From Krasilnikovozyma curviuscula (lineage: Eukaryota > Basidiomycota > Tremellomycetes > Cystofilobasidiales > Mrakiaceae): a stretch of 12,764 nt of DNA. The translations under genes were made by a program, and so were the position numbers. The stretch lies in contig MVAQ01000364.1 of the NCBI GenBank assembly GCA_014825775.1, positions 1 through 12,764 on the forward strand, written 5' to 3'. The notes below the pieces were generated by a model. The model worked only from the letters and a program-made list of their open reading frames with translations, made no database searches and was not told where the DNA came from. Shown piece after piece: positions 1 to 6,667 of the stretch. The first letter of the stretch is position 1, and each line of letters starts with the position of its first letter.

Positions 1-1
1 C

Positions 2-130
2 AAGAAGAGGAAAAAGGCTAAGCTTGCCGCTTCTGCTAACGTCTCGAGCGGTGTCACTGTCACTGCTGAAGACTCTGCCCCCGTAGCCACCCTCCCAGCG
101 ATGGCTTCCAATACTCTGGTGGCCGCTTGA
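2..130 (+). CDS. 3' end of an unidentified protein-coding gene (42 C-terminal codons)
   Basis: This is the final part of an exon that starts outside the window. Reading from base 2 gives 42 codons and a TGA at 128-130. The visible C-terminus opens with a Lys/Arg run (KKRKKAK) that could be a nuclear or nucleolar targeting patch, or a basic tail. A low-complexity stretch rich in Ala, Ser, Thr and Val follows. The other two forward frames are poorer: frame 1 stops within seven codons. No family can be named from this fragment. The gene converges with the dioxygenase gene on the other strand, leaving about 306 bp between the two stop codons. Confidence 0.55.
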   Translation, partial: KKRKKAKLAASANVSSGVTVTAEDSAPVATLPAMASNTLVAA

Positions 131-436
131 GGCTATTAATTTTATTTGTAAGTATTTTCCCGGTTTTGTCTCTCCTCTGTCGTCTTATGGTACCTTCGCA
201 GCTAACAGCCCTCCCATTTTTACTTCGTTCAGGTTCGTTGTAGTTTCATTCGTGTAGAGTTGTTTTATTGCTCAAGATGGCATTGAACATCCAACTCAGC
301 GTCATTCGCTTAACAATCTGCTTTCAGAAAGATATTTTGATTCTCGCCTCGGGTGTCTCTGTTGCGTCTTATGTGTGCATACATATCGGTACACAGCAGG
401 CTACAATCTCATAAAAACCCATCATTCAAAACCCAT
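131..436. other. Convergent 3'-3' intergenic region with a candidate 3'-UTR intron
   Basis: This stretch lies between two stop codons that face each other and holds no convincing ORF. It contains a textbook fungal intron signature on the + strand. A GTAAGT donor sits at 148-153, a CTAAC branch-like site at 202-206, a pyrimidine-rich stretch follows, and a TTCAG acceptor ends at 232. If used, it is an 85-bp intron in the 3' UTR of the upstream gene, starting 17 bp after its stop. The rest is presumably 3' UTR and terminator sequence for both genes. No clear terminator motif was seen. Confidence 0.4.
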
Positions 437-1999
437 TCAGGCGTGGTATTTGCCTTCGAAGCCTGGAACGATCACTTGTCCGTGCTACCAAACCAAGAGG
501 ATGCAAGGTCAGATGCGGCGCGAAAGAGGACTGAGAATACGAGGGTGGAGGAAGAAAAGCTTTAAAGCGCTGCTCACCTTCTTCAGGTCTTCACCTACTG
601 CCTGTTGCCACTTCTGTTTCGCGACAACAAACTCCTCCATCGTGACCCCTGGACCATCCGGGTTGCCCGTCTGGAGCTCATTGGGCTTGTTAAAGCCTGC
701 CGCGTTGAGGACAGGTGAGTCCTGGATCGTGTTGAGGAGAACGTCGTTGTGGGTTCTGTAAAACGCGAGGAGGCCAAGTCGGTCGACGTGGGACTGATCT
801 TTAGGCGGTGCAGACACACTGTGGGTGAGATGGTGAGGTGAGGGGTGAGATCTCAGGTCATGATTGCATTCGTCCGCGAGATTTAACAACGGTGACTTAC
901 CGGTGAACGGTTGACTTGATGTATCCACCAGTGAGGAAAGAGAGCGCATCACAGGTGTTGACCGTGATCGTACCGTCCTGTGGCTTGACCTGATAGAACG
1001 AATGCAAGCGTTAGAGTGTGCGCGGTTGGGAAACGAAGGATGCTCAGACAAACCCATTTCCACTCTCCAGTCTTGTTGTCTTTAATTTGAAGAGCTGCAA
1101 CAGGCTGACGGAAAAGCAACGTAATTGTTCCCAAATCGGTATGCCCTGAACGGAAGAAAGTGAGTGAGAAGACGTAAATACCTAAAGCGAAACAGGGACA
1201 AAGGAGATGGAGCGTACCTTTGCTCCAAAGACCTCCAATCTTCGCAGTGTCTTCTTCACTGTATCTAGTGTACTTCATGTATCTCAGGTGGTCCTCAGAC
1301 TTCTTCTCGTACTCGTGCGTCTTAGTGAAGTAGTCCTCTGGAAGCTCCAAAGCGATGGCGATGAGGACGAGCAGAGGTTCCAGGACTTTGGTGTGGAGAT
1401 CACGGGCAAACTGCTCGATCTCCTGAATGTTGTCTTGGATGGGAGCGGCGTGATGGTGCTTGTGCTCGAACTCTTTCGTGAACTTGGGCATGTTGTAGAC
1501 TTCCGTCTGGTCGTGAACGCCGTTACCGAGGATCCTGCGGCCAGCTGGCCTGTAACCATTGTAGTCGCCGTTACTGCAGTAAGAAATAGTGGTATACACG
1601 ATGTTAATGAGATTATGGGGCCCTTAGCAGATTAAAAACGGGAAGAACATACTCAAGATCTGGAATGTATTTCTCCTTCTCTTCCAAAGGCAACTCGTAG
1701 AACGATTGCCCAATTGCAAACTGCCTGTTGACTCTCTCCTGAGAGATGTCGAACCCCTTGACGTAGAGGAAACCTGAATATTAAAAAGCCGTTAAACACG
1801 GGAAAAATGCGAGACGTCGGCGAGATGGAGAATAACCTTTGCTCCTCACGGCCTCGATGAGCTCTTCAGCGAGCTGCTTTCTGGCAACTGGGTCGTTGTA
1901 CTTGGTAAGATCAACCGTTGGGAGCTCGGCCCAGTCGAGGTTCTCCTTCGTCTCAGGGACGTGGGAGTACGATGACAGTGGAGGGACAGCGACAGGCAT
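437..1999 (-). CDS. 2-oxoglutarate/Fe(II)-dependent dioxygenase, isopenicillin N synthase-like
   Basis: This is an Fe(II)/2-oxoglutarate-type oxidase, probably cytosolic because no signal peptide or membrane segment is seen. The substrate is unknown. Exons in coding order are 1999-1837, 1773-1653, 1573-1218, 1145-1054, 989-901, 818-578 and 484-437. The six introns are 63-93 bp, and the model gives 1110 nt, 369 aa. An N-terminal DIOX_N-type region (about 25-150, 'LPTVDL', 'GFLYVKGF') precedes the 2OG-FeII_Oxy core. Iron ligands are visible as H215-T-D217 and the distal H273 ('STVH'), 56 residues apart, as usual for the family. The 2OG-binding Arg is R287, but the motif reads R-L-G where plant members usually have R-x-S. 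The C-terminus ends 'VPGFEGKYHA'. The donors of introns 3 and 4 are GTACGC and GTTTGT. The start is the first ATG before the DIOX_N region, with a TATA box 80 bp upstream. Candidate activities include oxidation of a metabolite or hormone-like compound, as in GA20-oxidase or ACC-oxidase relatives, but none can be chosen from sequence. Confidence 0.93.
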
Positions 2000-2078
2000 T
2001 GCGATATGTTTACTTTCTGATAGGATTTTTGGGGGTGATGGTGTTTGAGAGAAACAAAAGTAGGTGGGTGTTTCTCTG

Positions 2079-2085
2079 TTATATA
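2079..2085 (-). promoter_or_regulatory. TATA box of the dioxygenase gene
   Basis: On the minus strand the sequence reads TATATAA inside an A/T-rich patch, 80 bp upstream of the dioxygenase ATG. This is a normal distance for a fungal TATA box with a short 5' UTR. It is inferred from sequence alone. Confidence 0.5.
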
Positions 2086-2447
2086 TTTTAGATCTATTGG
2101 GCGACACATCACACCATCGAAGGTGCGACCAGCCCGATGAAGGACTTAGGCGACGATGGCACCATCTACATTGCCTCAGTGCGCTTAAGCCACAATTCCT
2201 GCTGGGATTTTTTTTAGAACCACCACCACCTTAATGATTCAGAGTTGGAATATTTCTTGAGCTGTGTTTTCAATGCTTCATTCAGCATAAATAATAAAAA
2301 TTGACAAAATGAGAAGACGTTCGAGTTTCGCCGCAGTGTCGAAAATGGCGCCTTTGAGATTCGCCGCTTTTGTTTTCCTCTCCGCCGATAGCCAGCGTTG
2401 ACCTCCACATCCTTAGAGGCTTGAAGATCAAATCCGGATCTGGGGTA

Positions 2448-2482
2448 GGCTGAGCTGCTTCAAACTTACCTCCGGCTCAGCC
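2448..2482. repeat. Inverted repeat GGCTGAGC ... GCTCAGCC
   Basis: GGCTGAGC (2448-2455) is exactly reverse-complementary to GCTCAGCC (2475-2482), with a 19-nt spacer. It could be a palindromic transcription-factor site or a weak hairpin. It lies about 460 bp upstream of the LPMO ATG and about 450 bp upstream of the dioxygenase ATG, so it could serve either gene or neither. Confidence 0.45.
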
Positions 2483-2486
2483 AGAG

Positions 2487-2567
2487 GTCACCTTTCTCTA
2501 ATGTGCGGAACACCAGGAAAGTTTGACTCCTGTCAGGGCTTCTGTCACCTTCAGGCACTAAGGTGAC
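2487..2567. promoter_or_regulatory. Three copies of GTCACCTT, two forming a perfect 8-bp inverted repeat
   Basis: The octamer GTCACCTT occurs at 2487-2494 and 2544-2551 on the + strand and at 2560-2567 on the - strand. The last two form a perfect 8-bp dyad around an 8-nt spacer. Three copies in 81 bp is more than chance would give, which suggests a transcription-factor binding cluster in the shared promoter. No known fungal regulator is assigned. Confidence 0.45.
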
Positions 2568-2725
2568 TTTGATAGATTTGAGAATACTACTACAAGGATG
2601 CGTCTGAGGCCCTGCTTGGGTGGTGGTGGAAGCGTTTGACTGAATGAAACAGGAGGTACGAGCCTCACGGAAGAGACCGCGTCAGAGATTGGGGGGCGTT
2701 TCGAGCAGTAAACAGCTTGTTCACC

Positions 2726-2866
2726 ATGGCGATCTTGTTTGAAGGTGATCTGCTGTGGTACTCAAAGGTAAGTGGTTTCTGGTGCTGTCTCTCCCTTTCC
2801 AACATTCAACCTCACCTTTCTTTATCTCCTCTCCATCTCAATCAGCCTTCTGGTCAAGGCTGTTGA
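2726..2866 (+). promoter_or_regulatory. Candidate upstream ORF spanning a 5'-leader intron of the LPMO gene
   Basis: An ATG in strong context (TCACCATGG) begins at 2726 and runs to a TGA at 2864-2866. Inside it lies a good intron, 2768-2845 (78 bp): AAG|GTAAGT at the 5' end, a pyrimidine-rich 3' half and ATCAG at the 3' end. The length is a multiple of three, so the same stop is reached spliced (20 codons) or unspliced (46 codons). The main ATG at 2941 lies 74 bp further on. The peptide looks like no known protein. A distant acceptor (ACTAG, ending 2932) would instead fuse this ATG in frame to the LPMO, but would push the signal peptide away from the N-terminus, so it is less likely. Confidence 0.4.
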
Positions 2867-2940
2867 AACAGTTTCTTATCCTCACAGTAGACTCAACGTC
2901 AATCACACTCCTTTGCTTTTCAAACTAGCACTAGAGCAAT

Positions 2941-4750
2941 ATGCTCTGGGTCACCCCTTTCTTATCGCTCCTGCTCAGTGGTCCTTTGGTGAGGGCTCAC
3001 ATCTCCATCTGGCATCCTGCTATCTTTGGTTTCAATGGTACGAACAATGCTGGTGAGTTGTATGCTCTTGAGAGTCTTTCTCGAAGTATCTTGCATACTG
3101 CGCTGCGCTTTCTAACGACCCTGTCTTGCTTCTTATTTTTTTTCTCCTCCTGCCAAATTCTAAACCTCATAAGTTGCCGACTACAACAATGCGATCACTA
3201 TTGAACCGCTGAGAAAGAAGAACAACTTGGACATAGCTCAATGGTGAGCTGTACATCTGCGGGATCTGGCTGTTTATATATTTGCCTGACTGGCGTCTTC
3301 AACGAAACAGGTTCGGCCACGGATTCTTAGACCTACCTCCTACTCCGAACACGTTCATGGAGCTACCAGCTGGAGGGACCTTCAACGGTAAGCTCGATCA
3401 GATCCAACGTTAGCTGTTACCCAAATTGATCTCAACTGCGTTTTTCGTCTTTGACAGCTGAGGTGTCTTGTAACCGTGCATTCACTACATATCAAGATCC
3501 TCGCTCCAAGACACCCCCTACAACAATGGCCTGTGATAGTATTAAACGTAAGCCACACGGTAACCTGTTCTCCAATGTCATCCCTGACGTCTGCTTTGCG
3601 ACGCCATCATCACAGCGCTGCACACAGTCAACAACTTTGGTACGCCTCCCAATGTCTCTTTGCTCGGTGGTTGCTCCTTGGCTATAGCATACTCCAGCGA
3701 CGAGAATTCTGTTACTCCAGAAGACTTCACTGTCTTCTCTGTCAATCACACGTGCGTTTGGACCAGGGAGCTCGACTTTCAGATCCCTGCCAATATGCCT
3801 GCCTGTCCTGAAGGAGGATGCCTATGGTCAGTCTGTTTTTGCGACGTCCCGCAACACCATACATCACTGACCGATCTTTGATCAGCACCTGGAACTGGAT
3901 TCATACTGCCGGGAACTACAACGCCGAAGGACGCGGTGAAGGGTACGGAAACGAGATGTACAATGTCATGGCCCGATGTAATATAACCAACGCGTCCAAC
4001 AGCACCGACCTCTCAGTTGGCAAAGGTACGGTCGCGAAACTGTGTGATGACAATCCTGATAACTGCACAGTTGGTGCTAAGGTCCCTACTTATTGGTCTC
4101 AGAAATCGGGGAATAATAACTGGGATGAGCAGCCTCCTACCTATAACCTTCGGTTAGTGCGAAAGCTGCTGCTGATTCCCTTCTTCTGATGTCTGCAGAG
4201 ACTGACAGGGGCTGGATTTCCACATCGGCAGATATGGTTTCGAAGACGGAGCTCAGAATGACATATTTGTGACTGCCAATGGTGCGAAGGCATTCTAGAT
4301 CAGTTCTTGAAAGGGAGTTGCTAACAACACTCTTCCTCATATTCAGGCACCTCCATAACAAGTAGTCTGAGCACGAACGGTACCTCATCTTCTTCATATC
4401 CTGTAACTTCCAGCGTTGCTTCTGCATCTGCAGGTTCTCCAGCACCTAGCTCTGCATTTGCCGAAGAAGTCTCATCTGTTGCGCTCAGTGGTAGCGCATC
4501 ACCCTCATCAGCAGCAGCTTCAGTAGGTTCCAGCTCTGCAGACACTCACGCCTCTTCGGCTAGAATCTCAGCAGCCCCCACCGGATCTTGTATGCGGAAG
4601 ACTAAACGTCGTGCGCTTGGCACTCATAACATTCGCAACAGGTTCGCACATCAGAATGTCACTCAACGCAAGCCAAAACATGAGAGGGAATCGGGAGATA
4701 ATTCATTGTATACCGAGAAGATGGTCAAAAGGTACGGTGGAGCGAAGTGA
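2941..4750 (+). CDS. Secreted AA14-type lytic polysaccharide monooxygenase with Ser-rich linker and basic tail
   Basis: This is a secreted copper enzyme of the CAZy AA14 type, a family reported to oxidise plant or fungal cell-wall polysaccharides. Exons are 2941-3052, 3174-3243, 3311-3387, 3458-3547, 3616-3826, 3886-4156, 4209-4281 and 4347-4750, giving 435 aa. A signal peptide (1-19, ending VRA) is followed by His20, which becomes the N-terminal His of the copper 'histidine brace'. H119 in 'PLHTVNNFG' fits the second brace His, about position 100 of the mature chain. Family hallmarks include 'LAIAY', 'FTVFSVN', 'CPEGGC', 'WNWIHT' and '[12 protein letters not shown]' (286-297). There are ten Cys in the catalytic part and several N-glycosylation sequons. 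Residues 303-382 are Ser/Ala/Thr-rich. From C383 the tail is strongly basic (MRKTKRR...KPK...KR) and lacks a hydrophobic GPI signal. Intron 6 needs a weak donor and a third-choice acceptor to avoid an in-frame TGA, so exon 7 is the least certain part. Confidence 0.85.
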
Positions 4751-4941
4751 GCGATGTATGGAGTTGCGACGTGCTTTCCTCTGGAAGGGGGGTGATTAGT
4801 CAGACGTCTTTCGACAGGGGTTGATCCCCATCATACTTTGCTAATTCGCAGTTAAGCTCAGTTCATCTCGCTTTGTCAAACGGTGCAAGAAACTATCTCG
4901 TACAACACAAGAACAAAAACTTCAGCCGACTCCAGAATCTC

Positions 4942-6430
4942 TCACTTCGCTGATCGTCTCGGCACTCTCGATACAGAAGGTAGAGGACCAAGAACATCAT
5001 CGAGCAACAATTTGATGTTTCTTGCTTGAGACTAGGTCAAAACGAACAAATTTGTTAATTGCTCTTACTTCCTATACGTATGTGGGGGTTTACTCACTGC
5101 TTTTTTCTTGGTAGCATCGTCTGAAGTTGGAACGACCTGACTGTCCAGTTGGTCTACGCGTATCCTCTCGCCCAGCCCAAACGCTTTCATCCATCCGCTC
5201 TCGCCATCAATGAGCGCAGCCTCGTTTACTCCGAGAGCATCCAACAGCAGCTGGTTGCCCCAAATACCCATCTCCTCAACCACATTGATGGGCTTCTTGC
5301 GCTCTAAGAAGGGTGAGAGGGGAATCCGTCGGTTATTGAAGGTATTGATTAAGAATGATGGGGTTGAAGAGACGGTCCAGCCGAAGAGTGAGAGGATGAG
5401 GGAAGGCGATGGAGAGTTGGGAGTGGATGAGAACAGGGATGACAGAGACTTAAGCTCGGAACGAGACTAGAAACAAACCAGGTATATTAGTTGGGTCGAA
5501 CTCAAGCATATACCGAAGAACCAAACTTACGAGCGGATGCGCAACTTCAACCCCGGTAACTGGATCATCCACTATGGAGGACATTTTTTTGGCCTGTTCA
5601 CGAATCGACGATGGAGTTCTCCCTATGAGTGGGGATGGTGTGAGAATGGCTGTGAAGGAAGGACGAAACACCATTGAGCGACGTCCACAGAGAAATTGAA
5701 CGCGATGGAAACAAACCTGGGATGGAGAAGAAGCGCCATGGACACATCAGAGAATGACGGGTCGCCAATGACTGTGTTATCTTTGTTTCCAAACGCTGAG
5801 CTGAGATGTTAAGAAACCCATTTCAACAACGGAGTAGCATTGAACTCTTGGAGTAAGAGAACATACCAAATTCCTCTCCGCGATTCCTGTCAATTTCAGG
5901 TACAATCCAACCTTTCCCACATCCTCCCTCTTCCGACTTACAGACTAGCCTATCTCGACCTTGATTCGACCATCCAAAACGTGCTGCTGTAGAAGGTGAC
6001 AGGCTGTTTGAAGACCATGTCAATGGCGAGAAACTAGACAGCCGGCTAAGGTACGTTTCCTTAGAGAAAGGTTCGAATACAGCAGGATAGTTATTGAGAT
6101 GCTTCTGTTTCTTCGCTGGTGGTAATGCTTGGATATGAGAGGATGGGTAGAGAGAGTCGATCAAGATCTGGAACTTCCTCTTGGAAAGGGATTCTGTCGT
6201 TGGAAGTGGAGCTAGAGAGACCTGCATTAGACCCAGAACACTGTCAGATCAAGAGATACATCAGCAGCACAGTATGAGAAGGGAAGGTTTACCTCTGGAT
6301 TCCGTTGCTCGTCCTCCTCCTCGTCACTCGAGTCGTCTTGTCCTCCAAAAATCTCACTGAATACTTCCGAAATCTCTCTCTGTAGCTGAGCTTCACCATC
6401 AAGCAGGGAGACTCCTTCTTCTGATGACAT
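4942..6430 (-). CDS. C3HC zinc-finger protein, NIPA/Rsm1 family
   Basis: Family members are nuclear: S. pombe Rsm1 acts in mRNA export, and human ZC3HC1/NIPA sits at the nuclear-pore basket and was described as an SCF adaptor. Exons in coding order are 6430-6293, 6221-5867, 5800-5717, 5649-5531, 5466-5098 and 5031-4942, giving 384 aa. The N-terminus is acidic ('DDSSDEEEDE', about 32-41). The zf-C3HC region follows: 'FSKETYLSRLSSF' and 'SPLTW', then proposed zinc ligands C140, C147, H180 and C184, with the typical 'HSLMCPWR'. The first Cys pair is spaced C-x6-C. The C-terminal half (about 230-345, 'LILSLFGW') matches the Rsm1-type region. Intron 2's acceptor was chosen because it keeps the H/CPWR frame. 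Intron 3 has two in-frame acceptors 27 nt apart. The last intron (5097-5032, GTGAGT donor) may be retained, which would end the protein at 5065 after 365 aa. The MSSEEG start was preferred over an upstream in-frame ATG at 6559. The gene is divergent from the GCFC gene and convergent with the LPMO. Confidence 0.85.
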
Positions 6431-6667
6431 TGATAGATGAGAAAGGCAGTTTTTGCCAGATTCGGGATTGTGGCTATGGCTGGTACGATCCAAAAGACGA
6501 GCGAGAGGAGCTGCAGGGAGCCGTCCCAACAGCAACTGCCCTGGTTCAACCAAATTCATCGCCCTCCCAAATTTCCATAAATCCAGAGGTCTCCTTAATT
6601 GGTACACCTTACTAGAATCTGGTGCTAAAAGCGAGGCAGCAGCCAGGACCGTTGGATTCAGTCAGAA
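6431..6667. promoter_or_regulatory. Divergent promoter of the NIPA/Rsm1-like and GCFC genes
   Basis: The two ATGs lie back to back with 237 bp between them, so both promoters and 5' UTRs must share this space. No TATA box is evident, as is common for housekeeping genes. The minus-strand frame stays open through most of it, including an in-frame ATG at 6559. That makes a longer N-terminus for the NIPA-like protein possible, but the extra residues do not resemble a domain. Confidence 0.5.

Larger units (their letters stand above)
2000..2940. other. Divergent intergenic/promoter region between dioxygenase and AA14-like LPMO
   Basis: This 941-bp region separates two divergently transcribed genes. 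Next to the dioxygenase it holds the TATA box at 2079-2085. In its middle it holds two inverted repeats and a repeated GTCACCTT octamer (2448-2567). At its right end it holds a candidate spliced leader of the LPMO gene with an upstream ORF (2726-2866). No ORF between 2100 and 2720 looks like a protein, and no transposon remnant was recognised. Confidence 0.6.

Noticed and set aside
1207..1635. 142-codon + strand ORF
   Set aside because: It lies antisense to exon 3 of the dioxygenase, whose frame carries clear family motifs. Its composition is that of a shadow frame.
4203..4205. TGA in the LPMO read as selenocysteine
   Set aside because: Basidiomycetes are not known to have the Sec machinery, and no SECIS-like element was sought or seen. 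Splicing or mutation explains it better.
437..4750. Dioxygenase plus LPMO as a biosynthetic or degradation cluster
   Set aside because: There is no transporter, P450, synthase or regulator beside them, and the rest of the window is housekeeping and signalling genes. Proximity alone is not evidence.
5795..5801. Second acceptor (CTCAG, 5 nt downstream) for NIPA/Rsm1-like exon 3
   Set aside because: It shifts the frame and loses the diagnostic H-x3-CPWR zinc-ligand motif, so the first acceptor was used.
6431..6559. Longer N-terminus of the NIPA/Rsm1-like protein from the ATG at 6559
   Set aside because: The extra 43 residues resemble no domain. The MSSEEG start leads straight into the acidic N-terminus and leaves room for the divergent promoter.
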